Assembly: GCA_029227635.1 (NCBI GenBank)
Contig: JAQYAH010000005.1
Location: 103,533-167,532 of the forward strand
DNA length: 64,000 bases
Reading direction: 5' to 3'
DNA from: Clostridiales bacterium
Lineage (GTDB): Bacteria > Bacillota > Clostridia > Lachnospirales > Lachnospiraceae
Shown here: piece by piece, positions 44,402 through 54,225 of the stretch
Layout of the letters: each line of letters begins with the position of its first letter
How positions within the stretch are numbered: the stretch's first letter is position 1
Position numbers and translations under genes: made by a program
The notes under the pieces: generated by a model
What the model saw: the letters and a program-made list of their open reading frames with translations, nothing else
What the model was told of the DNA's origin: nothing
The model's database searches: none

Positions 44402-45828
44402 TGATCAACCATTTCTCCTAAATAGTAAAATCCTTTTGCTTCATTAAGTCTCACTTTAACGATAGTCCCTATCATACTCTCACAACCGGGGAAATGAACA
44501 ACGCTGTTGTTGTCAAGACGACCGGTTACAAGGGAAGGGTCCTGTTCGTTAAGAGATTCCACCAAAACCTCAGCTTCACGGCCTTCGTATTTGCTGCACT
44601 GCTCTCTTGCATATTTCTGAACCTCAGCCAGGAGTCTGTCAAAGCGATCCTTTGACACTTCCGGCGGAATCTGGTTCTCCATCCGGGCAGCTTTAGTCCC
44701 AGTGCGTTTGGAATAAATAAAAGTAAACGCGCTGTCATATTTTACCTGTCTTACTACATCGACTGTCTCCAGAAAATCATCCTCAGTCTCCCCGGGGAAA
44801 CCAACAATGATATCAGTAGTAAGAGCCACATCCGGAATCTCCTTCCTGATCTTGGCAGCCAGCTGAAGGTATTTCTCTTTGGTGTAACGTCGATTCATGT
44901 CCTCTAAGATCTTTGAACTTCCGGATTGAAGAGGCAGGTGGACATGGTGACACACCTTTTTTGAATCTCTTATAACTTCTATGAGCTCATCGGTAAAATC
45001 TTTGGGATGAGGGGTCATGAAACGGATTCTTTTTAGGCCTTCGATCTCGTCAACCCTTCTGAGAAGCTCCGCAAAAGAAATTGGATTCTTTAATGTCTTT
45101 CCGTAGGAATTTACATTCTGGCCAAGAAGCATAATCTCCACAACCCCGTCTGCCACCATTCCTTTGATCTCATTGATGATATCCTCCGGCTCTCTGTCTT
45201 TTTCCCTTCCTCTCACATAGGGAACTATGCAGTAGGAACAGAAATTGTTGCATCCGTAGGTGATATTGATTCCCGACTTGAAATCAAACTTTCTTTTATT
45301 AGGAAGATTCTCTACAATAAGTCCGTTTCGTTCCTCAGTATCGATAACGATTCTCTTGGAAGTGAAAGCCGTACAAAATAGTTCCGGGAAGCAGAAAAGG
45401 TTATGGGTTCCAAATACCAGGTCAACAAATGAGAAGGACTTTCTGATCTTCTCCACTACTTCTTTTTCCTGCATCATACAGCCGCAAAGGGCAATGAACA
45501 TATCGGGGTTCTTCTTCTTGAGATTATGAAGGTATCCCAGTCTTCCGTATACTCTTGTATTGGCATTCTCTCTTATTGTGCATGTGTTATAAAGGACCAG
45601 ATCCGCTTCCTCCGATTCCGTCTCCTGAAATCCCATTTCAATAAGCATTCCTCTTAGTTTTTCAGAATCTCTGGCATTCATCTGACAGCCAAAAGTATTC
45701 ACGCAGGCGGTGAGTTTTCTCCCTTTTTCTTTGGCTTTTTCTTCCACCAGTTCTCTGCCGTATTTCAAATAAAACTGCTGCTTCTCATCTTCACTCAGAG
45801 ACAATACAGACTCATCAATAATACTCAT
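44398..45828 (-). CDS. miaB: tRNA-2-methylthio-N6-dimethylallyladenosine synthase MiaB
   Basis: Radical SAM methylthiotransferase acting on i6A37 tRNA. The UPF0004 domain has VNTFGCQMNARDSE (first cluster Cys) plus later Cys residues; the radical SAM motif is CNNFCSYCIVPYVRG (CxxxCxxC); a C-terminal TRAM domain ends near KGFYYLGEMV. It is 476 aa. First gene of the miaB-mutS-mutL-miaA unit, with a very good promoter directly upstream. Confidence 0.96.
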   Translation of the reverse strand: MSIIDESVLSLSEDEKQQFYLKYGRELVEEKAKEKGRKLTACVNTFGCQMNARDSEKLRGMLIEMGFQETESEEADLVLYNTCTIRENANTRVYGRLGYLHNLKKKNPDMFIALCGCMMQEKEVVEKIRKSFSFVDLVFGTHNLFCFPELFCTAFTSKRIVIDTEERNGLIVENLPNKRKFDFKSGINITYGCNNFCSYCIVPYVRGREKDREPEDIINEIKGMVADGVVEIMLLGQNVNSYGKTLKNPISFAELLRRVDEIEGLKRIRFMTPHPKDFTDELIEVIRDSKKVCHHVHLPLQSGSSKILEDMNRRYTKEKYLQLAAKIRKEIPDVALTTDIIVGFPGETEDDFLETVDVVRQVKYDSAFTFIYSKRTGTKAARMENQIPPEVSKDRFDRLLAEVQKYAREQCSKYEGREAEVLVESLNEQDPSLVTGRLDNNSVVHFPGCESMIGTIVKVRLNEAKGFYYLGEMVDQ

Positions 45829-45867
45829 AAATCAACCTCTTAATAATATTGCGGGATTAACTAATTT

Positions 45868-45896
45868 ATTATAGATAATTTCCGATTTAAAATCAA
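45868..45896 (-). promoter_or_regulatory. Promoter of the miaB-mutS-mutL-miaA unit
   Basis: On the - strand TTGATT, 17 bases, TATAAT, 40 bases upstream of the miaB ATG. It shares a 200-base AT-rich divergent region with the asnA promoter. Confidence 0.75.
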
Positions 45897-45958
45897 ATCT
45901 TCAAAAAAGAACACATAATTTGTACTTTATCTCATACAAAAATTAGATAAATTTTTAC

Positions 45959-45986
45959 TTGCATTTTTTTTCAAGTTTTGTAATAA
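45959..45986 (+). promoter_or_regulatory. Promoter of asnA
   Basis: TTGCAT, 16 bases, TAATAA. A short untranslated leader of about 35 bases with AAGGAGG leaves no room for a T-box or other riboswitch. Confidence 0.55.
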
Positions 45987-46029
45987 TTGGAGCATATTTT
46001 TTTAAACAGCTATTAAGGAGGTTATTGTT

Positions 46030-47034
46030 ATGAGTCTTATTCTTCCCGAGGGATATGATCCCCATCTGAGTATAAGAGAAACACAGAGCGCGATCAAATA
46101 CATTCGCGACACATTCCAGAAAGAATTCGGTAAAGAAATGAATCTTGAGCGTATTTCTGCACCGTTATTCGTAGACAAGAATTCAGGTCTCAACGATAAC
46201 CTTAACGGATATGAGCGCCCCGTCGGCTTTGATATCAAAGCTGTTCCCGGAGAATTTGAGGTAGTTCACTCTCTTGCAAAGTGGAAGAGAATGGCTCTTG
46301 GCCGTTACAAGTTCCAGCCGGGTGAAGGTCTATACACCAACATGAACGCTATCAGACGTGACGAGGATCTTGACAACCTTCACTCCTGCTACGTTGATCA
46401 GTGGGACTGGGAGATGGTTATCAACAAGGAAGAACGCACTGTAGAGAAGTTGCAGGAAGTGGTTCGCACCATCTTCAAGGTTATCAAACACATGGAACAC
46501 GAAGTGTGGTATAAATATCCCCAGGCTGTAGCGAAGCTTCCTGAGGAAATCAAGTTCATTACATCCCAGGAACTGCTTGACAGATATCCTGATCTCTCAG
46601 TTAAGGAGAGGGAGAATGCCATCTGTAAGGAATGGGGCTGTGTATTTATTATGCAGATCGGTGATAAGCTTTCCAACGGCGAACCTCACGACGGACGTGC
46701 TCCTGACTATGATGACTGGGCATTAAACGGTGATATTCTTTTCTGGTTCGAGCCCCTCCAGTGTGCTCTTGAGATCTCCAGCATGGGTATCCGTGTTGAT
46801 GAAGTTGCCCTTAAGGAACAGCTTGTTAAAGCAGGATGTGAGGACAGATCCGAGCTTCCTTTCCACAAGGCCCTTCTCAACGGAGAACTCCCCTACACCA
46901 TCGGTGGTGGTATCGGTCAGTCAAGACTTTGCATGCTCCTGCTCAACAGAGCTCATGTAGGTGAAGTACAGGCAAGTGTATGGCCTAAGGATATGAGGGA
47001 AATCTGTAGAGAGCACAATATTTTTCTTTTCTAA
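46030..47034 (+). CDS. asnA: Aspartate--ammonia ligase AsnA
   Basis: ATP-dependent synthesis of asparagine from aspartate and ammonia. The enzyme is a class II aminoacyl-tRNA-synthetase-like fold: [47 protein letters not shown] and the C-terminal [14 protein letters not shown] (motif 3 arginine). It is 334 aa. AAGGAGG is placed 8 bases before ATG 46030. It is monocistronic: own promoter, own terminator, opposite in direction to both flanking units. Confidence 0.97.
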   Translation: MSLILPEGYDPHLSIRETQSAIKYIRDTFQKEFGKEMNLERISAPLFVDKNSGLNDNLNGYERPVGFDIKAVPGEFEVVHSLAKWKRMALGRYKFQPGEGLYTNMNAIRRDEDLDNLHSCYVDQWDWEMVINKEERTVEKLQEVVRTIFKVIKHMEHEVWYKYPQAVAKLPEEIKFITSQELLDRYPDLSVKERENAICKEWGCVFIMQIGDKLSNGEPHDGRAPDYDDWALNGDILFWFEPLQCALEISSMGIRVDEVALKEQLVKAGCEDRSELPFHKALLNGELPYTIGGGIGQSRLCMLLLNRAHVGEVQASVWPKDMREICREHNIFLF

Positions 47035-47071
47035 TTTGCCAATTCTTTGCAATTTACCGATTGCAGCAAAT

Positions 47072-47107
47072 AACCGGTGCAGAACTAGTCTGCACCGGTT
47101 ATTTTAT
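47072..47107. terminator. Bidirectional terminator between asnA and the flippase-like gene
   Basis: AACCGGTGCAGA / TCTGCACCGGTT, a perfect 12-bp stem with a 5-base loop, followed by ATTTTAT on the + strand and ATTTG on the - strand. Confidence 0.85.
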
Positions 47108-47164
47108 AACCTTATCTGAATATCTTAAGTTTTACGGTCACTTACAAGAGTATTCTATAAAATC

Positions 47165-48832
47165 CTATCTTATAAGATGAAGTTTTCTGAATACTCTCAC
47201 AAGAGTCCTTCCCTTTGGCATTTCAAGCAGATCATCCTCGGTCAAAGTACCTGTAAAAATGAGTGCCAGCACATACACTCCCACTGCCGCTGCCAGCGAG
47301 ATAATAGTGGCAATGGCATTCCCGGTGATAAAACGCATTAAGAAGTACACACCTCTTGCTGCAGCTCCCATTATTGCTGCAGATATCAAAGGCAAAAGGA
47401 AGGTCTTTTTATATTCCTGCCGATATCCGATCGTCTTGTTAATATCATGCTGATTAAAGATGCACATTGTAACTGAGAACAGTGTATTTGCAATCACTAC
47501 TGCATATATACCCAGACCGAACAATAGCATAAGCACCAGCAAAACGATATGTATCACAAGGGATAAGGCGGCATTCTTCAGAGGGTCTCTCATTCGGTTG
47601 ATTCCCTGGAGCACCGCATTTGTGATGGTAGACAAGCTGTAAAATACCACGCACACCGATCCGATAAGAAGGATCATTGCCGTCTCCTTGCGGGCATCTC
47701 CCCACAAAAGCTGAAGGATGGGGGATCCAAGTACAGCAAATCCAACGAAGCTTGGAATTGCGATCAGCATTGAGAACCTAATAACGCTGCCTATCTTACC
47801 GTATATCACACTTTTTTTCTCCCTCATAGTCACAGATTTTGTGAGGGACGGCATTGAAGATGAGGCAAGAGCATTTGAAATAGCCAAAGGCACGTTTATT
47901 AGCAGCAGGTATTTTCCGCTGTAAATGCCGATCAGCTGGTTGTAAGTCTTGTAGGGAACATTTTTCCAGGCCATAATATGATTGAAAATCGACTGGTCCA
48001 AAATTCCACAGATATTGTACAGTCCTGAGCTGAGTACTACCGGCAGTATGGTGATCAGGAGCATTTTGAAGATGTAGGAATAACTCTCTTCTTCACCTGT
48101 CCTATCACTCCTCAGCTGCTTTGTCAGGGTCTTTTTGTACATTACATATACAAAAAGCAGGAACAGAAGTCCAAAAAGGGCTCCCATAGCTGTGCCCATT
48201 GTTCCGCCGGAGGCGCCATAGGCAGAATCTAACATGTCAGCATGCTCGACTCCGGTAATTGCGGCTTCCTTTGCGGCAGCTGCACCAGTCTTGAAAAGCA
48301 CAAGAGCCGCGGTAATGCTTACGATCGCGTTTACGATCTGTTCAATAACCTGGGATACTGCAGTGGGCACCATGGTGCCATGACCCTGAAAATATCCTCT
48401 GAACACACCCATCACTGCCACAATGAAGAGACAGGGTGCAAGAACCTTCAGGGCAAAACTGCTCATTGGAGATTTCATTATATTGGCTGCAATTGGCTTC
48501 GCAAACACAAAGACTGTAAGGCCAACGATAGCTCCCACTGTCACCGCAAATATCAGGGCAGCCTTAAATACCTTGTATGCGTTTTTTCGCTCATTGGCTG
48601 CAAGTCTTGCGGAGACTAGCTTTGAAACTGCAAGGGGCAGGCTGTAGGAGGACAAAAGAAGTGCAATATTATACACCTCAAATGCACAGCTATAAAGGCC
48701 CATACCTTCGTCTCCGATAATGCGGTTAAGGGGAATTCTGTAGATCATTCCAATGACTCTGACCACCAATGAGGCTACAGCCAGAATCGTACCCTGAACC
48801 ATGAAGTTTTCTTTGTTTTTGTTGGATGACAC
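47165..48832 (-). CDS. MATE/MVF-type lipid or polysaccharide flippase (SpoVB/MurJ-like)
   Basis: Polytopic membrane protein, 555 aa, about 14 hydrophobic helices. The N-terminal LAVASLVVRVIGMIYRIPLNRIIGDEGMGLYS matches the oligosaccharidyl-lipid/polysaccharide flippase branch that includes SpoVB and YtgP/MurJ. The likely cargo is lipid II or another undecaprenyl-linked precursor. No sporulation genes accompany it in the window, so a vegetative wall role is more likely; this is inference. Last gene of the unit that runs down from yebC/ftsK. Confidence 0.88.
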   Translation of the reverse strand: MSSNKNKENFMVQGTILAVASLVVRVIGMIYRIPLNRIIGDEGMGLYSCAFEVYNIALLLSSYSLPLAVSKLVSARLAANERKNAYKVFKAALIFAVTVGAIVGLTVFVFAKPIAANIMKSPMSSFALKVLAPCLFIVAVMGVFRGYFQGHGTMVPTAVSQVIEQIVNAIVSITAALVLFKTGAAAAKEAAITGVEHADMLDSAYGASGGTMGTAMGALFGLLFLLFVYVMYKKTLTKQLRSDRTGEEESYSYIFKMLLITILPVVLSSGLYNICGILDQSIFNHIMAWKNVPYKTYNQLIGIYSGKYLLLINVPLAISNALASSSMPSLTKSVTMREKKSVIYGKIGSVIRFSMLIAIPSFVGFAVLGSPILQLLWGDARKETAMILLIGSVCVVFYSLSTITNAVLQGINRMRDPLKNAALSLVIHIVLLVLMLLFGLGIYAVVIANTLFSVTMCIFNQHDINKTIGYRQEYKKTFLLPLISAAIMGAAARGVYFLMRFITGNAIATIISLAAAVGVYVLALIFTGTLTEDDLLEMPKGRTLVRVFRKLHLIR

Positions 48833-48836
48833 GGTA

Positions 48837-49370
48837 TCAGACCTCTCTGGTAATGTTAATATTTTTAAGGATCCGGTTCTGGTGACCCTCCATTACTTCT
48901 GCTTCCTCTTTGGTCATATGATCGAAGCCAAACAGGTGAAGCAGGCTGTGGGCAATGAGAAAAGCATACTCTCTCTTCTCACTGTGGCCGTAGTCCCGGG
49001 ATTGAGACTTTACTTTATCTATGGAGATAACAATGTCGCCGAGAACCAATTCTCCGCTCTCCGGATCGAAGCAAAGTATTTCTTCGTCATCAATCACGCC
49101 GGGTTTTGCAAATTCATTAGCGGGAAAAGAAAGCACATCTGTGGCAGCATCTATTCCTCTTTGCTCCTTGTTGATCTCTCTTATGGACTCATTGTCTGTG
49201 ATCATGACATAAGCCACTGATTCAAAAGGACAGGAAAGATAATCCAGGGTCTCCTGAAGTACCGATTCTCCAATACTTTGGGGATCTCCGTAAGGAAAAA
49301 AGACATTCTTTGCCTCGTTCTCGTTATACTTTTCAAGAATACAGTCATCAAAATCAAAAATAATACTCAT
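48837..49370 (-). CDS. ybeY: Endoribonuclease YbeY
   Basis: Zinc-dependent RNase in 16S 3'-end maturation and ribosome quality control. The metal motif HSLLHLFGFDH (HxxxHxxxxxH) and the TDVLSFPAN stretch are diagnostic. At 177 aa it starts one base inside the phoH stop, as is usual for phoH-ybeY. Confidence 0.95.
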   Translation of the reverse strand: MSIIFDFDDCILEKYNENEAKNVFFPYGDPQSIGESVLQETLDYLSCPFESVAYVMITDNESIREINKEQRGIDAATDVLSFPANEFAKPGVIDDEEILCFDPESGELVLGDIVISIDKVKSQSRDYGHSEKREYAFLIAHSLLHLFGFDHMTKEEAEVMEGHQNRILKNINITREV

Positions 49371-50377
49371 TAGTTCTTTCTTCTTTTCTTATAGGCGGAT
49401 GCTTTTGTGCTTTTGATCTGCTGCTTCTTCTCATATTCCTCGTAGGCTCTTACGATCTTCTGTACCAGAGGATGTCTGACTACATCAAGGCTTGTGAGTC
49501 TGCAGACGCCAATATCCTCAATATTGTTAAGTACTTTGAGGGCCACATCCAGACCGGAAGTTGCTCTGGGAGGAAGGTCTTTTTGAGAGTTGTCTCCGGT
49601 GACAACTACTTTTGAGGAAAAGCCGATTCTTGTGAGAAACATTTTCATCTGGGCAGGGGTAGTGTTCTGTGCCTCATCCAGTATTATAAAGGCATTATCT
49701 AAAGTCCTTCCTCTCATGTAGGCCAGTGGTGCCACTTCAATAAGTCCCCTTTCCATATTTTTCATAAAGGTGTCAGCTCCCATTATGTTGTAAAGGGCAT
49801 CGTAGAGAGGTCTAAGGTAGGGATCCACCTTGCTCTGAAGATCTCCGGGCAAAAAACCCAGCTTCTCTCCGGCCTCTATTGCCGGACGGGTGAGGATGAT
49901 TCTTTCCACTTCCTTATTTTTGAAGGCTGTTATAGCCATTGCCATAGCCAGATAGGTTTTTCCTGTTCCTGCAGGTCCAATCCCAAAGGTGATCATTTTA
50001 TCTCGGATAAGGTCCACATATTCTTTCTGCCCTAAAGTCTTCGGCTTAATAGGCCTGCCGTTAATAGCATGACAGATGAGGTCTTTGTCGATATCACAAA
50101 GGCTGCTCTCATTCTCCGTAAAGCTCAGGGAAATAGCATAATCTACATTCTGCTCAGTTATGCGATTGTTCCTCTCACTTAGCTCTAAAAGCTGGTTAAA
50201 GACCGTCATGGCTTTATCTATCCCTGAAGGATTTCCAAGGATCTTACATTTACCGTCTCTGGCAATAACAGATACATGAAAAGCATTCTCCACCTTTCTT
50301 AAGTAGGAATCGAATTCTCCGAAAATGTTCTGTTCATGCTCAAAAGGTATTTCAAAAATCAGTTCTGAACTATTCAT
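49370..50377 (-). CDS. phoH: PhoH-family ATPase
   Basis: P-loop ATPase, possibly an RNA helicase, always linked with ybeY. Walker A GPAGTGKTYLAMAMA, GFLPGDLQSKVDPYLRP, FIILDEAQNTTPAQMKMFLTR (Walker B/DEAQ) and the arginine-rich SSKVVVTGDNSQKDLP are visible; a KH-like N-terminal region precedes them and the tail is basic (KKQQIKSTKASAYKKRRKN). It is 335 aa. In sporulating relatives yqfD commonly lies upstream; here it is replaced by a zinc-ribbon/TPR gene. Confidence 0.93.
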   Translation of the reverse strand: MNSSELIFEIPFEHEQNIFGEFDSYLRKVENAFHVSVIARDGKCKILGNPSGIDKAMTVFNQLLELSERNNRITEQNVDYAISLSFTENESSLCDIDKDLICHAINGRPIKPKTLGQKEYVDLIRDKMITFGIGPAGTGKTYLAMAMAITAFKNKEVERIILTRPAIEAGEKLGFLPGDLQSKVDPYLRPLYDALYNIMGADTFMKNMERGLIEVAPLAYMRGRTLDNAFIILDEAQNTTPAQMKMFLTRIGFSSKVVVTGDNSQKDLPPRATSGLDVALKVLNNIEDIGVCRLTSLDVVRHPLVQKIVRAYEEYEKKQQIKSTKASAYKKRRKN

Positions 50378-50402
50378 CTGTTCTCTTTTTCCTTATATCA
50401 GC

Positions 50403-50430
50403 AATAATGCTGCCAAAGGCAGCATTATTT
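50403..50430 (-). terminator. Stem-loop between the zinc-ribbon/TPR gene and phoH
   Basis: AATAATGCTGCC / GGCAGCATTATT, a perfect 12-bp stem with AAA loop; on the - strand only ATTATTG follows. It may be a weak terminator or an mRNA-processing or stability element within the unit. Confidence 0.55.
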
Positions 50431-50433
50431 GCA

Positions 50434-51678
50434 TTACTCCAATGTGATCAGGTTGTATTGTCTTCGGATAACGGAACTCTCCCTGCCGCTTTCCGTCACC
50501 GCTATGCAGGAGAAGGTGCTTTTACCCTCCGGCATATCAATGGGCCCGGTGTATTCTTTAGAAGATGTAGTCGGTGTGCTGCCGTCCAGAGTGTAGTATA
50601 CTTTAGTTCCGGAAGGCACTGAAACTGTGATCTGAATATCATCGGTATAGTTGCCTGCAGCAGGTGACACACTGGGTCCGTCAACCATAGGCATGTTGAG
50701 AGTGTATTCTACTTTGACGGATTTTCCTGCAATACCCTTGTCATTTACACAGACTGCTCGTACTACAGCCGGACCGTCTTCCTCGATGGAGATTGGTCCT
50801 TCATATACCGGGCTCTCTTTGGTAGGTACCGAATTATCCAGAGTATAGTGAATTGTGCCGTTATCTGATGTTATCTCCACGGTTACAATATCCTCATAGT
50901 TGCCGCCCTCCGGGGATATTTCCGGGGTTGCGGGGACATACTCTGAGCATTCTCTGAGTACCTTCTCAGATTCACACTCTTCAAACAGGTCTGTTATCTT
51001 ATCAAGCTGTCCCTGTTCCTCGTAGAACTCACAAAGAGCCAGGTAACATTTGTATGAATCCTCATCTACAGAGATACCCTTAAAATAGGCTTCCTCCGCT
51101 TTTACCAGGTCATCCAACTTCAGATAGGAGTTACCGATACCGATATAAGGTTCAGCGGATGTTTTCTTTTTCTCCGCAGCCTTCTCGAAATAATCAATTG
51201 CTTTTTTGTACTTCTCTTCGCCGAAAGCCTTTTCACCCTTCTTCATATATGAACTATAGGACTTTCCGAACACAGAGATTGCCAGCACAACCAGTATTAC
51301 AAGAATTACTCCACAGATCCCCAGTGTCGTGATAAGCTGTCTCTGTTTCTTTTTGCGAAGCTGCTCTTCTTTACGTCTTCTTGCCTTTGCAGCTCTCTCT
51401 CTTTCCCGCTCTCTCTCCAGCTCTGCAGAACGATAATCATTCTCAGCATCGTAGGTCTCCTTAACGGGTTTATGTTCATCCCAGCGATGAACGTCAGAAG
51501 ATGTGTATACCTTCCGTCCGAAATCATTAATGTGCTGATTGTCCAGCATATCATTCACTTCATCCGCAAGGAGGTTTTCCAGGGAATCATAATCTGTTAT
51601 TACATTTAATGGATTTCTGCAGTTGGGGCAGTAAAGCGCTCCGTCGGGAGCATTACATCCGCATTTCATACAACGCAT
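50434..51678 (-). CDS. Membrane protein with zinc ribbon, TPR repeats and two chitobiase-C-like repeats
   Basis: Multidomain protein of 414 aa from ATG 51678 (ribosome binding site AAGGAGATGG; the track start lies within that site). Order: four-Cys zinc ribbon (C3, C6, C17, C20: CMKCGCN ... CPNC); acidic/basic linker with REREREERA-like charge; TM helix at about 115-137; TPR units at about 144-245 (AIDYFEKAAEKKKTSAEPY); then two similar beta repeats (PEISPEGGNYEDIVTVEI and PSVSPAAGNYTDDIQITV, each with a YTLD-S-PT core) of the CHB_HEX_C type. Topology predicts ribbon inside, TPR and repeats outside. Function unknown; perhaps a wall-binding scaffold. Confidence 0.82.
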   Translation of the reverse strand: MRCMKCGCNAPDGALYCPNCRNPLNVITDYDSLENLLADEVNDMLDNQHINDFGRKVYTSSDVHRWDEHKPVKETYDAENDYRSAELERERERERAAKARRRKEEQLRKKKQRQLITTLGICGVILVILVVLAISVFGKSYSSYMKKGEKAFGEEKYKKAIDYFEKAAEKKKTSAEPYIGIGNSYLKLDDLVKAEEAYFKGISVDEDSYKCYLALCEFYEEQGQLDKITDLFEECESEKVLRECSEYVPATPEISPEGGNYEDIVTVEITSDNGTIHYTLDNSVPTKESPVYEGPISIEEDGPAVVRAVCVNDKGIAGKSVKVEYTLNMPMVDGPSVSPAAGNYTDDIQITVSVPSGTKVYYTLDGSTPTTSSKEYTGPIDMPEGKSTFSCIAVTESGRESSVIRRQYNLITLE

Positions 51679-51695
51679 CAGTACCATCTCCTTTG

Positions 51696-54206
51696 TCAGT
51701 TATCGGCAAAATAATTCTCCAGTTCATCCATACTCATGAGAATCTTTCTAGGCTTAGTTCCCTCTTCTTCTCCCACGATTCCTGCTTCAGCCAGTGAATC
51801 CATGATTCTTGCAGCCCGGTTAAAACCGATTTTTAGGGCACGCTGAAGCATTCCTATGGATGCCTTGTCTTTTTCAACTATTAATCTGGCAGCCTGCTCG
51901 AAGTATTCATCCCGGCTATCTCCGGATTCCAAAGCTCCACTGTTCCCAAGGGATATACCTTGTCCGTTGGCATTGGCGTCGATCTGATTCTGAACCGACT
52001 CGTCATACTCCACTGCTTCTGCACTGCTTTTAATATACTCTACGACTCTCTCAACTTCAGTTTCCGAGACATAAGCACCCTGAATACGCACAGGCTTCGG
52101 GAATGAGCTGGTGGAAAAAAGCATATCTCCTTTTCCCAACAGCTTTTCTGCTCCCACCGTACCTATTATCGTTCTTGAGTCCGTTCCCGAAGCAACCGAC
52201 AGAGCGATTCTCGAGGGCATGTTTGCTTTAATAAGTCCGGTGATTACATCAACAGAGGGACGCTGAGTCGCAAGGATCAGGTGAATACCTGCAGCTCTCG
52301 CCAGCTGAGCCAGTCGGCATACCGCATCCTCAACTTCACCGGAAGCTACCATCATGAGATCCGCAAACTCATCCACAACGATGACTATCTGAGGCATCTT
52401 CTTGTATTCTTCACCGGATTCGCCTTCCTCTATCAGCTTCTCAACTTTGGCATTGTAGCTTTTTAAGTCTCTCACAAAGAGAGCCTGAAAAAGCTTATAC
52501 CTCCTCATCATCTCTCCACAAGCCCAGGAAAGTGCTCCTGCGGCCTTCTTGGGGTCTGTCACAACCGGCACAAGAAGATGAGGAATACCGTTGTAGAATC
52601 CGAGCTCTATCATCTTCGGGTCGATCATAATAAACTTGACCTCATCCGGCTTGGCCTTGTAGAGAATGCTCATAATCAGTGTGTTGATACATACCGACTT
52701 TCCGGAGCCGGTTGCTCCGCCAATAAGCAGGTGAGGCATGTTATAAATATCTGCAACAATAGTCTTGCCTCCAATATCCATACCAACGGCAAAAGAAATC
52801 TTGGACTTACTTTTCTTAAACTCAGGCTTCTCTAACAGATCCCTAAGTCTTATGGAGGCGTTTGTACTGTTTGGAACCTCGATACCTATGGCCGCTTTGC
52901 CGGGAATTGGAGCTTCTATCCTTATGTCAGGCACAGCCAGGTTCAGTTTGATATCATCAGAAAGATCAAGAATCTTTCTGACTTTAACCCCCACTTCGGG
53001 AATAAGCTCATATCTGGTCACTGTAGGTCCAACACTTATATCGGAGAGTTTTGCTTTTACTCCAAAACTAAGAAGGGTGGAGATCAGCTTTGCTCCCCGG
53101 CTTTTTACATCATCTTCCGACATAGAGGCGGCACCGTTATCACCTTTTTCAAGAAGATCTAGGGGAGGAATCCTGTAATCCTGAACCGACTCCCGGACAC
53201 TGTCATTTTGGGTGATCTCCCGGGCAATCTCACTTTCTGCTTCCTTCCGTTCTTTCTTGTTGACCGCCTTGGTCTTAGGAGCGGGAATCTCCGGGACATC
53301 GGGAGTTTCCGGATGCATCTCTTTGATATCGGCTGAATTCTTTCCATCTCGATTTGCAAAAGAAATGTTTACACCACTGAGGTTTTCTTCAGCGGTGGGT
53401 GTGGTGATTTTCTCCTGCAATACTTCAGTTTTGGGAAGGATCTCATTATTACCCCTTCTGGACTTTCTGCCTCTGGTTTTAAGGCTCTCTCTTCGACTTC
53501 TTAAGTCCTCGTTCTTCTCAGCAGCTTTCTCCTTTGGAAGAGCGGTATCTTTCATACCTCCAGTATAACTGCCTCTGAATTCTTCTTTTTTGATGGCTTT
53601 ATCTCTCTTGTTGTCTCCTCTTGAAGGATAGTTTCTAACAAGCCCCAGCCTCCGGAGAATGGTTTTCTCCGTAATGAGAATAAAACATATCACCATCATT
53701 ATAAACATGACAATAAAGGCACCGATTTTTCCGAAGGAAGGATACATGATCTTCATCATCATTCCTCCAAACAGACCGCCGCCTTTATGTGATGTTCCTG
53801 AATAAGCATAGTAGCTCATGATCCTGGCATTTTTATTGAATGGTATTGAAAACAGTTGGATAACTCCGCTAAGAAGGATCAGAAAAACTCCAAAAGCGAT
53901 ACCCTTAATTGTTGCCCTGGCATTATTTCCGTTGGCCACCAGGAATGTGGTTATGAGAAAAAGAATGAAAGGCATAACATAAGCCAGAGTTCCGAAGAGA
54001 CCAAAAAAGAGCTTTGACAACATAGCTCCCGCGGCGCCTCCAAAACCGAAATTACTGATAAGCAGCAATATACAGATCGCAAGCACTATCCATATGGAAA
54101 TTTCACCTCCGACATAGCCAAGCTGAGAAGAGATGTTCTTCTTAGCTGAGCCCTTGCCGGAGGATCTTGTATTTTTCTTCTTAGATGATTTCTTTGAAGA
54201 AGACAT
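51696..54206 (-). CDS. ftsK: DNA translocase FtsK/SpoIIIE
   Basis: Septum-anchored motor that pumps chromosome ends out of the closing septum. Four N-terminal TM helices (about 35-185) are followed by a charged linker, then the RecA-like motor with GGATGSGKSVCINTLI (Walker A), VIVVDEFADLMMV (Walker B) and LATQRPSVDVITG. The C-terminal gamma winged helix (IGMLQRALKIGFNRAARIMDSL) reads orienting sequences and, in FtsK, touches Xer. ATG 54206 follows AAAGGAC; the track start is the preceding TTG. It is 836 aa. Confidence 0.95.
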   Translation of the reverse strand: MSSSKKSSKKKNTRSSGKGSAKKNISSQLGYVGGEISIWIVLAICILLLISNFGFGGAAGAMLSKLFFGLFGTLAYVMPFILFLITTFLVANGNNARATIKGIAFGVFLILLSGVIQLFSIPFNKNARIMSYYAYSGTSHKGGGLFGGMMMKIMYPSFGKIGAFIVMFIMMVICFILITEKTILRRLGLVRNYPSRGDNKRDKAIKKEEFRGSYTGGMKDTALPKEKAAEKNEDLRSRRESLKTRGRKSRRGNNEILPKTEVLQEKITTPTAEENLSGVNISFANRDGKNSADIKEMHPETPDVPEIPAPKTKAVNKKERKEAESEIAREITQNDSVRESVQDYRIPPLDLLEKGDNGAASMSEDDVKSRGAKLISTLLSFGVKAKLSDISVGPTVTRYELIPEVGVKVRKILDLSDDIKLNLAVPDIRIEAPIPGKAAIGIEVPNSTNASIRLRDLLEKPEFKKSKSKISFAVGMDIGGKTIVADIYNMPHLLIGGATGSGKSVCINTLIMSILYKAKPDEVKFIMIDPKMIELGFYNGIPHLLVPVVTDPKKAAGALSWACGEMMRRYKLFQALFVRDLKSYNAKVEKLIEEGESGEEYKKMPQIVIVVDEFADLMMVASGEVEDAVCRLAQLARAAGIHLILATQRPSVDVITGLIKANMPSRIALSVASGTDSRTIIGTVGAEKLLGKGDMLFSTSSFPKPVRIQGAYVSETEVERVVEYIKSSAEAVEYDESVQNQIDANANGQGISLGNSGALESGDSRDEYFEQAARLIVEKDKASIGMLQRALKIGFNRAARIMDSLAEAGIVGEEEGTKPRKILMSMDELENYFADN

Positions 54207-54225
54207 CAAAAAATGTCCTTTCTTA

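Noticed and set aside
45829-46029. T-box or other riboswitch ahead of asnA
   Set aside because: The predicted transcript start leaves a leader of only about 35 bases; no antiterminator bulge TGGNACC-like sequence was seen.
53212-53568. 118 aa + strand ORF opposite ftsK linker
   Set aside because: Serine/leucine-rich shadow of the charged FtsK linker; no start signals.
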